Part shown: one piece after another, positions 51,344 to 59,680 of the stretch
How the letters are laid out: the number at the start of each line of letters is the position of its first letter
How positions within the stretch are numbered: position 1 is the stretch's first letter
NCBI RefSeq assembly: GCF_041435115.1
Contig: NZ_CP108046.1
Coordinates: 1,426,001-1,490,000, forward strand
DNA: 64,000 nt
Origin: Streptomyces sp. NBC_00289
GTDB taxonomy: Bacteria > Actinomycetota > Actinomycetes > Streptomycetales > Streptomycetaceae
Direction of reading: 5' to 3'
Program-made: the position numbers and the translations under genes
The notes under the pieces: generated by a model
The model's database searches: none
Seen by the model: the letters and a program-made list of their open reading frames with translations, nothing else
Told to the model about the DNA's origin: nothing

Positions 51344-53182
51344 ATGAGTACTCCGGTAATCGACAACGCCATCGAGGACTACGCCCTCCTCAGCGACCTG
51401 GAAACCGCCGCCATGGTCGGCCGGGATGGCTCCGTCGACTGGCTGTGCCTTCCCCGCTTCGACTCACCCGCCTGTCTGGCCGCGCTGCTCGGCACCCGGG
51501 AGAACGGGTTCTGGCAGGTGGCCCCCCTCGCCCGCGGTCCCTGCACGCACCGGGCCTACCGGCCCGACACCCTCATCCTGGACTCCGTGTGGGAGACCGC
51601 GACAGGGACGGTCCGGGTCACCGACTTCATGCCGCCGCGCACCCAACTCCCCTGCCTGGTACGGGTGATCGAGTGCCTGTCGGGTTCCGTGCCGATGCGC
51701 AGCGAACTGCGCCTGCGCTTCCACCAGGGCCGGGTCGTGCCATGGATCCGGGTCGCCGACCAGTTCACGGTCGCGGTCGCCGGGCCGGACGCCGTGTGGC
51801 TGAGCGCCGACGGCACCGTGGGGTCACCGGGCGAGGAGGACTCCACGGTCGACTTCACCGTCTCGGCCGGCCACCGGCTCGCCCTGACGCTGGTGTGGGC
51901 GCCCTCGCACCGGCCGGTCCCGCCCGCCGCCCTGAGCGTTCCGGCGGAGACGGTCCTGAAGGAGACCGGCGACTACTGGCGGCGCTGGACCGGCCGGTGC
52001 CCCTACCGGGGCCCATGGCGGGACGCCGTGGTGCGGTCCCTCATCACCCTCAAGGCCCTCACCTACGCGCCCACGGGCGGCATGGTCGCCGCACCGACCA
52101 CCTCGCTGCCGGGGTGCGTCGGCGGCGAACGGAACTGGGACTACCGCTACTGCTGGCTGCGCGACTCCACCCGCGCCCTGTCCTGCCTGCTGCGCAGCGG
52201 CTACCGCGAGGAGGCGACGGCGTGGCTGGACTGGCTGGTGCGGGCCATCGCGGGCGACCCTGCCGACCTGCAGACCGTGTACGGGGTCGGCGGACAGCGA
52301 TTGCTGGCCGAGTCCGAGGCGCCCTGGCTGCCCGGCTACCGGGACTCGCGTCCGGTCCGCTTCGGCAACTCCGCCGTCGGCCAGTTCCAACTGGACGTGT
52401 ACGGCGAGGTGTTGGACGCCCTCTACGGGGCGGCTCAGGCGGGCATCCCGCTGCCCTCCCACGTGTGGAGTCTGGTCGAGGCCCTCATGGGCTTCCTGCA
52501 CCGGCACTGGCGGGAACCGGACCAGGGACCGTGGCAGGTGCGGGGACCGCGCCGCCAGTTCGTGCACTCCAAGGTGATGGCGTGGGTCGCCGCCGACCGG
52601 GCCCTGCGGATGGGCGAGTTGCTCGGCCGCAACGGCTCCTCGGCCCGGTGGCGCGCCATGCGGGACCAGGTGCACCTGCAGGTCTGCAGCCAAGGCTGGG
52701 ACGCGGAACAAGGGACCTTCACGCAGTCCTACGGCTCGGCGGAGCTGGACGCCTCCGCGCTGCTCATCCCCCGGCTCGGCTTCCTGCCCGCCGGCGACCC
52801 CAGGGTGCGCGGCACGGTCCGGGCGATGCGCGGGCTGGACGACGGCGGGTTCGTACGGCGGTACGCCCAGGGCGGCCGCGGGGTGCACGACGTGGACGGC
52901 ATGCGCGGCCGGGAGGGCACGTTCGTCGCGTGTTCCCTCTGGTACGCGCACGCTCTCGCCATGACCGGCCACGCCGAAGAGGGACGGGAGGCGTTCGAGC
53001 GGGTGCTCGGCACCCGTAACGACGTGGGGCTGCTCTCGGAGCAGTGGGATCCGCGCACCGGCCGCCAACTGGGAAACGCGCCGCAGGCGTTCAGTCATGT
53101 CGCCCTGGTAGAGACCGCGTTCGCCCTCGCAGCAGAACCATCCCCGAGTCCCCGTAGTCCGGCAGCGTCGGATCAGCGTTGA
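51344..53182 (+). CDS. GH15-like glucoamylase/trehalase-type protein with altered acid residue
   Basis: A 612-residue cytosolic protein. The N-terminal domain (IEDYALLSDLETAAMVGRDG, then SVDWLCLPRFDSPA) is the trehalase-like module; the catalytic (alpha/alpha)6 domain has GERNWDYRYCWLRDSTRALS near residue 261 and FVHSKVMAWVAADRA near residue 410. At the usual W-E-[VM]-R general-acid site this protein has WQVR (Gln398), and the usual LLSEEYD site reads LLSEQWD (Gln567, with Glu566 kept). Activity is therefore doubtful. It sits 91 bp after uxs on the same strand and may share its transcript. Its last 92 bp overlap the convergent methyltransferase gene. Confidence 0.82.
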   Translation: MSTPVIDNAIEDYALLSDLETAAMVGRDGSVDWLCLPRFDSPACLAALLGTRENGFWQVAPLARGPCTHRAYRPDTLILDSVWETATGTVRVTDFMPPRTQLPCLVRVIECLSGSVPMRSELRLRFHQGRVVPWIRVADQFTVAVAGPDAVWLSADGTVGSPGEEDSTVDFTVSAGHRLALTLVWAPSHRPVPPAALSVPAETVLKETGDYWRRWTGRCPYRGPWRDAVVRSLITLKALTYAPTGGMVAAPTTSLPGCVGGERNWDYRYCWLRDSTRALSCLLRSGYREEATAWLDWLVRAIAGDPADLQTVYGVGGQRLLAESEAPWLPGYRDSRPVRFGNSAVGQFQLDVYGEVLDALYGAAQAGIPLPSHVWSLVEALMGFLHRHWREPDQGPWQVRGPRRQFVHSKVMAWVAADRALRMGELLGRNGSSARWRAMRDQVHLQVCSQGWDAEQGTFTQSYGSAELDASALLIPRLGFLPAGDPRVRGTVRAMRGLDDGGFVRRYAQGGRGVHDVDGMRGREGTFVACSLWYAHALAMTGHAEEGREAFERVLGTRNDVGLLSEQWDPRTGRQLGNAPQAFSHVALVETAFALAAEPSPSPRSPAASDQR

Positions 53183-53867
53183 TGCGGGTCACCGCGAGCT
53201 CCTCGGTCAGCGGCGCGAACACCTCGGTGACGACGTCGGGGTTCACCGGGCAGCCCGGCCAGATCGAAGCGGCTCCGATCCGGTAGGTGGGCATGTTCTC
53301 CATGAACGCCGCCACCAGGTAGCCGCCCGGCACGACGGACTGGGCGAACCGGCCGCAGAACTCCGTGAACTCCTCGAAATCCTCGGTCGCGCCCTCGGCC
53401 ACGAAGTGCATCGACGCGAGCCCGTAGCCGCTCAACGGCACGGTCCGGACGTCGCCGTGGACGATCCGGACCCGCGCCAGCGCGTCCGGCAGGGTGGGCG
53501 GCAGATTCGGGTCGAGTTGTCGGCACAGCGCGTAGAACGGCTGCCAGCTCGCGTCCGGGCCGTGCGTCAACTGCCTCCTCAGATAGGCGATGTTGGCGGC
53601 ACCCCCCTCCACCGCCTCGATGCTGAGGCTCGCGGCGGCCGCGAGCATCAGCGGATACAGGTTGGGCCCGGCCCCGAACTCCAGAGACCGCTCGATACCG
53701 CCCGGCGGCAGGTTCCGGTAGAAGGCCGCGTGGTGGGCGATGACCGCCGCGTCGGCCTGGTGCAACTCACGGTAGTTCTCAGCGAGGTAGTCCTCGACGG
53801 GCCAGCCGTCCCAGTCCACATCGTCGTTGCGGGTCGGCGCGGGAGCGGTGGCCTCGGGTTCGGTCAT
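53091..53867 (-). CDS. SAM-dependent methyltransferase, NNMT/PNMT/TEMT-like
   Basis: A 258-residue cytosolic protein. VEDYLAENYRELHQADAAVI near the N-terminus and GIERSLEFGAGPNLYPLML (motif I) match the NNMT/PNMT/TEMT group of small-molecule N-methyltransferases and their actinomycete relatives. A long insertion (RQLTHGPDASWQPFYALCRQ) follows, then VRIVHGDVRTVPLSGYGLAS and SVVPGGYLVAAFMENMPTYR. It overlaps the end of the GGDEF-EAL/PLP gene by ATGA, so the two are coupled; an amine made by the PLP enzyme would be a natural substrate. That link is inferred. Confidence 0.8.
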   Translation of the reverse strand: MTEPEATAPAPTRNDDVDWDGWPVEDYLAENYRELHQADAAVIAHHAAFYRNLPPGGIERSLEFGAGPNLYPLMLAAAASLSIEAVEGGAANIAYLRRQLTHGPDASWQPFYALCRQLDPNLPPTLPDALARVRIVHGDVRTVPLSGYGLASMHFVAEGATEDFEEFTEFCGRFAQSVVPGGYLVAAFMENMPTYRIGAASIWPGCPVNPDVVTEVFAPLTEELAVTRINADPTLPDYGDSGMVLLRGRTRSLPGRHD

Positions 53868-56800
53868 CCCGGGTCAGCTCCCGGCCGCAGGGCGAAGCGT
53901 GTGGAGAGCCGGCTCAGCGCGTCGTTGAGCCGCTCGACGTCCTCGTCGGAGTTGAGGGCCGTGAGCTGCACCCGGAAGCCGACCCGGTCGCGGGGGACGA
54001 GGGGGTAGGCCGCCAGGGTCACGTAGATGCCCTGCTCCCACAGGAACGCGGCGACCGCGTCCAGGTCCGACGCGTTCGCGAGGGGGATCTCCACGATCGG
54101 CAGTTCGCACACCCCCGGCGTGGCGAGCCCGAGGCCGCGGACGTGCTCGAGCACCCGCACCGTCTTGCGGTGCAGATCGGCCCGGATCGCGTCGCCCCGG
54201 CGGTCGTTGACCTCCAGCCCGGCCAGCGTGGTGGCGAGCGAGGCCGTCGGCGAGGGCCCCGAGTAGAGGTACGGGCCGGCGGCGATCTTGAGATGGTCCT
54301 TGAGCGAGGGAGGCAACGCGATGAAGGCCAGCAACGACGAGTACGCCTTGGAGAAGCCGCCGACGAGCACGATGCCGTCGTACTGCTCGCCGGTGTGCCG
54401 TACCACGCCGTTGCCGCGGGACCCGTACGGACACGTCTCGCCGGGTGTCCGCTCACCGATGACGCCGAAGCCGTGCGTGTCGTCGATGTACAGGAGCGCT
54501 CCCCGCTCCCGGCAGATCCCGGCCAGCCGGGGCAGGTCGGGAATGTTTCCGCTCATGCTGTCGACGCCGTCGAGGCAGACGAGCCTGGGTTCACGGGAGG
54601 GTACGGCGCGCAGCAGGGCGTCGAGTTCGTCGGGAGCGTCGGCGCGGAAGCGGTACAGCGTCGCGCCCTGGCCGCGGGCCGCGACGCAGCCGTCGTAGAC
54701 GGTCCGGTGCGCGGTGGCCTCGACGAAGACGTGTCCCTGGCCCGCGAGGATGGGGATCACCGAGGCGTGGATCAGGGTGGCGGTCGGCAGCAGCAGCGTG
54801 TCCGGCGCGCCGAGCAGCTCGGTCAGCCGCTCCTCGATCTCCGGGTAGAGGCGTGGGCTGCCGAGCAGACGGGACCAGCTGGGGTGGGTGCCCCACTTTC
54901 GCACCGCGGGCTCGATGGCGTCGATGATCTCCGGGTCGCAGTCGAAGCCCAGGTAGTTGCAGGAGGCGAAGTCGATCAACCAGTGGTCCCCGCAGCGGAT
55001 GTGCCGGCCGCGCACCTCGTCCAGGACCGCGTCGCTCATGGGGCTGGTGCGCCGCAGGTGGTCGAGATCGGCCCAGCGGGGATCGTGCCGGATCTCCGGC
55101 GGATCGGTGGTGGTGTGGCGCATGGTGATGTGCTCCCTGTCTGCCGCTGGTGTGGGAGAGGACGCGCCGACGTTCCGGGCCGGTGGCCGGTCGCCGTTGC
55201 CGCGGCGCAGGACGACCTCGCCCTGCTCCACGGTCATCGGTGGGGCGAACAGGAAACCCTGCCCGAACCGGCAGCCCATGTCGGCCAGCATCTCTCGCTG
55301 CACCTGCTGCTCGACGCCCTCCGCGATCACCTGCAGACCGAGTGTGTCGGCCATACGGACGATGCCCTCGACGAGCGCGAACTGCCGGGGATCCTTGGGG
55401 ATGTCGTCGATGAACGACTTGTCGATCTTCAGTACGTCGATGGGAAAGTCCCGTAGATAACCCAGCGAGGAGAAGCCGGTGCCGAAATCGTCGACGGCGA
55501 TCCGCACACCGAGGTTCTTCAGGGATCGGACCATCGTGTCGATATGGGTGTCGCGCTGCATGAGCACCGACTCGGTCAGCTCCAGCAGCAGCGAGCCCGA
55601 CGCGAGGCCCGGTGTCTGCAGGGCCTGGCGCACCTCGTCGAGGAACGTGCCGTCCTGCCACTGCCGCCCGGACACGTTGACACTGATGTACGGCGTTGTC
55701 GGCCGGCGCGCCCGCTGTTGCAGCCGGGCCATGTCGGCCGCGGCGTTGTGCAGCACCCAGGCGCCGAGCGGCGCTATGTGCCCGGTCTCCTCGGCGAGCG
55801 GGATGAACTGCTCGGGCGGGACCGGGCCGTGCCGGCCACCCGGCCACCGGGCCAGCGCCTCGAAGCCGACGACCTCGCCGTCGGTGATGTCCACGACCGG
55901 CTGGTAGCGCAGCGCGAACTCCTGCCGTGTGACCGCCCGGTCCAGGCGCGCCTGGAGGTCCTGCCGCTCTGTCATCCGGACGCGCAACTGCGGCCGGAAA
56001 CGTCGCCATTGGCGTTTTCCGGCGGCCTTGGCCGCGTACAGGGCGAGATCGGAGAGGGCGAGCAGTTCCTCGGCGTCCGTGCTGTCCCTCGCGGTGGCGA
56101 CTCCCACGCTGGCGCAGACGCTCACGGAGCCGTCGGACAACTGGAAGGGATGGCTGAGGGTCTGGATCACCTGGGCGGCCAACAGCTCGGCGTCGAGGGG
56201 CTGTCTGGCGTCCTCCATCAGCACCGCGAACTCGTCGCCGCCGAGCCGGGCCGCGGTGTCGGTGCGCCGGAGCGCCCCCGCCAGCCGCTCCGACACCGCA
56301 ACGAGGAGCCGGTCACCCACCGAGTGCCCCAGGGTGTCGTTGACGACCTTGAAGTCGTCCAGGTCGATGAAGAGCAGACAGGTGAGCGTCGACTCGCGGC
56401 GGCCGCGCAGCAGGGCGCGCTCGGTCCGCTCCAGAAGCAGCGTCCTGTTGGGCAGCCCGGTCAGCGGGTCGTGGAAGGCGCGCTGGGTCAGCTCGTGCTC
56501 CAGCTGCCGCTGCTCGGTCACGTCCCGCAGGGTCACGACCAGCCCGCCCACGGTCCGGTCCTGGCGCAGGTCACGACAGCGCACCTCCACCTCGATGCGG
56601 CCGGTGTCCCGGACCACCCACCAGTGGTCGTGGGCCTCCTCGTGCCCGTTGAGCAGGGCGGTCAGTGTGCGGTGCACCCGGTCGCGATCCTGGGGATCGA
56701 CCAGCTCCCGCAGGGCCGCACCGGTCAGCGCGGAGGTGCCGAACACGGCTTCGGCGGACGGGCTGGCGTACCGCACGGTCGTGTCGTCGTTGACGATGAG

Positions 56801-58426
56801 GATGACGTCCGAGGCGTTGCGCACCAGGGTGCGGAAGTACGCCTCGCTCTCCTTGCGGCTGATCTCCTGCCGCAGCCCGACGCGGTCGGCCGCCAGCCCC
56901 GCGTGCGAGGCCAGGATCTCCAGCGAGCCGCGCATCTCGGCGAGCCGGCGCTCGGGGCCCGCGGCCAACAGCACGCCCGGGAGCTCGCCGCCGGCCGGGC
57001 GGTCGGGCGCGACCATGGGGCACACCAGTGCGCTCGGCAGGTCGCCGAGCCGTGCGGCGACATCGGGCGGAAGCTCGGCGACGGGCACCATCAGGGTGCG
57101 GTGGCGGACGATGTCGGCCGAGGGGGTCGCACTGACCGGCGCGGCGACCAGCCGGTCCACGTGCGCCCGCGACAGGCTCGCGTAGAGGTCCTGTGCCTTC
57201 CGGTCGGTCAGGAGCACGACCGCGTGGTGGGTCTTCGGCCCGAACAGCGCGTGCACCGCCCGGTCGCAGGAGCGGGCGATCTCCCGCGTCCCTCCGGCGG
57301 CGACGAGCGAGGCGGTCGCCCCGCGCAGGGCCAGCTCGCGCGCCACCGCCTTGCGGTGTGCCACGAGCATGCCCGCCAGACGCAGGATGACCAGCAGCAG
57401 CAGAACGCTGGAGAAGACGGCCAGCACGGTCGCGTCGCGGACCGTGCCGACCCGCTCCTCGAAGAGCTGGACCGCCGGCGCGATCAGTGTGGCCGCGGTG
57501 AGCAGCGCGAGTCGGCGCCAGGGCAGGAGCAGGGTCTGCGGCTGGGGTTGCGCCGAGGTCAGATCCGCCATGGACGGGTGCAGCGCGGCCAGTCCCCAGG
57601 CCGTGTAGAAGACGATCCAGCCGGAGTCCAGCAGGGTGCCGGCCTGCCATGATCCGTTGAGTTGCAGGATCCCGTAGGCGATGTCGAACAGGAGCAGGGT
57701 GAGCGTGCCCACGACGAGCAGTTGTACGGCGCGGTTGCGGCCGGAGAGGGGGCTCGGGGCGAGCAGGCGGATCAGCAGGGCCAGCACCAGGACGTCCCCG
57801 AGCGGATAGGCGATGCTGATCGCGCGCTGCTGCCAGGTCAGGCCTTCCAGCGTGGTCAGCGGCTGTACCAGGTAGACCCAGACCGGCAGTGCCAGACCCG
57901 CCGTGATGATCAGCGCGTCGAGCAGGCTGGGCACGTCACGGTCGGTCCAGCGGTAGCGGACGAGGCCGGACAGGCCGACGGCGAACAGCGGGTAGACGAG
58001 GAGGTAGCAGGCGTCCGACGGGGAGGGAAACGGGTTGGACGCCTGGAAGTACTGCTCCTGCACGTTGTAGTACGTGTCTCCCGCGGCGAAGGCCAGCAGC
58101 CCGGCGGCCAGCACCAGCCACGGCCAGCGGTGGACGGGCCGGTGGACGAGGACCCCGGTGACGACGGCCGCGGCACCCGCCAGCCCGATGACCGCCCACA
58201 GCGGCGCGCGCAGGACGGGAAAGGTCATGTAGAGACAGGTGACAGTCCCGACCAGGGCAAGGTAGGCGGCCATCAGACGGCGGGCCGGCAACAAGGGCAA
58301 GCGCCTCCCCGAGTTGGACGACACCGGGTCCGGAGCCCGCGTCAACCAGGGCTTTCTTCCACGATCGTAGGCACGTGACAGGCCCGGCTGCATCTCGGCG
58401 CGGGAGGCCGGAACCTCATCTCTCAC
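53864..58426 (-). CDS. Membrane PAS-GGDEF-EAL protein fused to an alpha-oxoamine-synthase-like PLP enzyme
   Basis: One uninterrupted frame of 1520 residues. About 50-355: some ten membrane helices. About 525-640: PAS domain (FRTLVRNASDVILIVNDD). About 645-810: GGDEF domain with intact GGDEF (729-733) and an RxxD inhibitory site (720-723). About 820-1075: EAL domain (EAL at 856-858; DDFGTGFSSLGYLRDFPID). From about 1102: a PLP enzyme of the KBL/AONS family, with SCNYLGF, DDTHGFGVIGE and Lys1360 in GGFSKAYSS. An internal ATG at 55123 with GGGAG upstream could also make the PLP enzyme separately (419 residues). So it may both make and break c-di-GMP and condense an acyl-CoA with an amino acid. 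The start is uncertain (GTG overlapping galE, or ATG at 58393). Confidence 0.8.
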   Translation of the reverse strand: MRDEVPASRAEMQPGLSRAYDRGRKPWLTRAPDPVSSNSGRRLPLLPARRLMAAYLALVGTVTCLYMTFPVLRAPLWAVIGLAGAAAVVTGVLVHRPVHRWPWLVLAAGLLAFAAGDTYYNVQEQYFQASNPFPSPSDACYLLVYPLFAVGLSGLVRYRWTDRDVPSLLDALIITAGLALPVWVYLVQPLTTLEGLTWQQRAISIAYPLGDVLVLALLIRLLAPSPLSGRNRAVQLLVVGTLTLLLFDIAYGILQLNGSWQAGTLLDSGWIVFYTAWGLAALHPSMADLTSAQPQPQTLLLPWRRLALLTAATLIAPAVQLFEERVGTVRDATVLAVFSSVLLLLVILRLAGMLVAHRKAVARELALRGATASLVAAGGTREIARSCDRAVHALFGPKTHHAVVLLTDRKAQDLYASLSRAHVDRLVAAPVSATPSADIVRHRTLMVPVAELPPDVAARLGDLPSALVCPMVAPDRPAGGELPGVLLAAGPERRLAEMRGSLEILASHAGLAADRVGLRQEISRKESEAYFRTLVRNASDVILIVNDDTTVRYASPSAEAVFGTSALTGAALRELVDPQDRDRVHRTLTALLNGHEEAHDHWWVVRDTGRIEVEVRCRDLRQDRTVGGLVVTLRDVTEQRQLEHELTQRAFHDPLTGLPNRTLLLERTERALLRGRRESTLTCLLFIDLDDFKVVNDTLGHSVGDRLLVAVSERLAGALRRTDTAARLGGDEFAVLMEDARQPLDAELLAAQVIQTLSHPFQLSDGSVSVCASVGVATARDSTDAEELLALSDLALYAAKAAGKRQWRRFRPQLRVRMTERQDLQARLDRAVTRQEFALRYQPVVDITDGEVVGFEALARWPGGRHGPVPPEQFIPLAEETGHIAPLGAWVLHNAAADMARLQQRARRPTTPYISVNVSGRQWQDGTFLDEVRQALQTPGLASGSLLLELTESVLMQRDTHIDTMVRSLKNLGVRIAVDDFGTGFSSLGYLRDFPIDVLKIDKSFIDDIPKDPRQFALVEGIVRMADTLGLQVIAEGVEQQVQREMLADMGCRFGQGFLFAPPMTVEQGEVVLRRGNGDRPPARNVGASSPTPAADREHITMRHTTTDPPEIRHDPRWADLDHLRRTSPMSDAVLDEVRGRHIRCGDHWLIDFASCNYLGFDCDPEIIDAIEPAVRKWGTHPSWSRLLGSPRLYPEIEERLTELLGAPDTLLLPTATLIHASVIPILAGQGHVFVEATAHRTVYDGCVAARGQGATLYRFRADAPDELDALLRAVPSREPRLVCLDGVDSMSGNIPDLPRLAGICRERGALLYIDDTHGFGVIGERTPGETCPYGSRGNGVVRHTGEQYDGIVLVGGFSKAYSSLLAFIALPPSLKDHLKIAAGPYLYSGPSPTASLATTLAGLEVNDRRGDAIRADLHRKTVRVLEHVRGLGLATPGVCELPIVEIPLANASDLDAVAAFLWEQGIYVTLAAYPLVPRDRVGFRVQLTALNSDEDVERLNDALSRLSTRFALRPGADPG
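55121..55137 (-). promoter_or_regulatory. Internal ribosome binding site and start for the PLP-enzyme half
   Basis: GGGAG (55133-55137 on the reverse strand) lies 9 nt before an in-frame ATG (55123) exactly where the EAL linker ends and the AONS-like domain begins. Starting here gives 419 residues, the normal length for this family. There is no stop between the two halves. Confidence 0.55.
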
Positions 58427-59471
58427 TCTCCGTCCGCCGCGCGGACCCGGCATAGCCCTGCGGATTGAGCCGCTGGAACCGCCAGGCGTCCCGGCACATG
58501 GCGTCGAGGTCACGGGTGGGGTGCCACCCCCAGGCACGGGTCACGGCACGCGCGTCGGCGACGAGTTCCGCCACGTCGCCCGGCCGGCGCGGCGCGGCCT
58601 CGTAGGGAATCCGCCTGCCGCAGGCGGCGGAGAACGCGGTGACGACGTCGAGCACGGAACTGCCCTCGCCGACCCCGAGGTTGTACACGTGCATACCCGG
58701 CGCGTCGGCGAGGTGGTCGAGCGCGACCCGGTGGGCCTCGACGAGGTCCATGACGTGGATGTAGTCGCGGATCGCGGTCCCGTCACGGGTGGGATAGTCG
58801 GTGCCGAAGACCCGCAGCCTGTCGTGTCGGCCGACGGCCACCTGGGCCACGTACGGCAGGAGGTTGTCGGGAACGCCGCACGGGTCCTCGCCGAGCAGTC
58901 CGCTCGGGTGGGCGCCGACCGGGTTGAAGTAGCGCAGGCACACCACGGTGTACTCGGGGCGGCGGCGGCAGACGTCGGAGAGGATCTGCTCGCAGGTCCA
59001 CTTGGAGGCCGCGTAGGGGTTGGTGGGCCTGGCGGGGGTGGACTCGTCGAGCGGCCCCGTGCCGGCGTCGCCGTAGACGGAACAGGACGAGGAGTACACG
59101 AGCTGGTGCACTCCGTGCTCGTGCATGGTCCGCAGCAGGGCGGTCGTGCCGCCGACGTTGGCGTCGTAGTACTCCACGGGCCGCTGGACCGACGCGCTCA
59201 CGCTCTTGAACGCGGCGAAGTGCACGACGGCGTCCACCGAGTGCCGGTCGAAGACCGCGGAGAGGGAGCGCCGGTCGCGGATGTCCAGTTCGTAGACGGC
59301 GCCCGCGAAGCGGCCCGCGATCCGTTCCACGCGGGCGAGAGCCTGCGGCGTACTGTTCGAGTAGTCGTCGACCACGATCAACTCGTATCCGTGGTCCAGC
59401 AGTTCTGCGCAGGCATGGCTGCCGATGAAGCCGGCCCCGCCGGTGACGAGGACGGTTGACGGTCCGCTCAT
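58416..59471 (-). CDS. galE: UDP-glucose 4-epimerase
   Basis: A 351-residue extended SDR. GGAGFIGSH (11-19) binds NAD; YSSSCSVYGD and NPYAASK supply the catalytic Ser, Tyr153 and Lys157; LRYFNPVGAHPSGLLGEDPC is the classic GalE block and YPTRDGTAIRDYIHVMDLVE follows. It interconverts UDP-glucose and UDP-galactose for the polymer. GGGAG precedes the ATG by 7 nt, and promoter/operator copy D lies 62 bp upstream. Its 3' end overlaps the GTG start of the GGDEF-EAL gene by 11 bp, so the two are probably co-transcribed. Confidence 0.95.
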   Translation of the reverse strand: MSGPSTVLVTGGAGFIGSHACAELLDHGYELIVVDDYSNSTPQALARVERIAGRFAGAVYELDIRDRRSLSAVFDRHSVDAVVHFAAFKSVSASVQRPVEYYDANVGGTTALLRTMHEHGVHQLVYSSSCSVYGDAGTGPLDESTPARPTNPYAASKWTCEQILSDVCRRRPEYTVVCLRYFNPVGAHPSGLLGEDPCGVPDNLLPYVAQVAVGRHDRLRVFGTDYPTRDGTAIRDYIHVMDLVEAHRVALDHLADAPGMHVYNLGVGEGSSVLDVVTAFSAACGRRIPYEAAPRRPGDVAELVADARAVTRAWGWHPTRDLDAMCRDAWRFQRLNPQGYAGSARRTESER

Positions 59472-59533
59472 GGCCCGCTCCCGTATGTGGCGGCCGCGCT
59501 CGGGGAGTCCGCTGTGACACGGACCCGGGACGC

Positions 59534-59587
59534 CGTACGTTTACGGCGTATATATCCGACTTTGCCCCTCTTGTCCCCTGGAGTCAA
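59534..59587 (-). promoter_or_regulatory. Polysaccharide-cluster promoter/operator, copy D
   Basis: On the reverse strand TTGACT (59587-59582), 17 nt, CAAAGT (59564-59559), six bases, then TATACGCCGTAAACGTACG (59552-59534). The -10 hexamer is one base further out than in the other three copies. It reads toward galE, whose ATG is 62 bp away. Confidence 0.65.
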
Positions 59588-59680
59588 GGCTCCTGACCGA
59601 CCGGTCGGAGCCGGCCTGCCCACGGCCGGTCTCCCGTCCCCGCGCTCGGCGACCGCCATGAGGAAACGCGTGGCTTCCCC

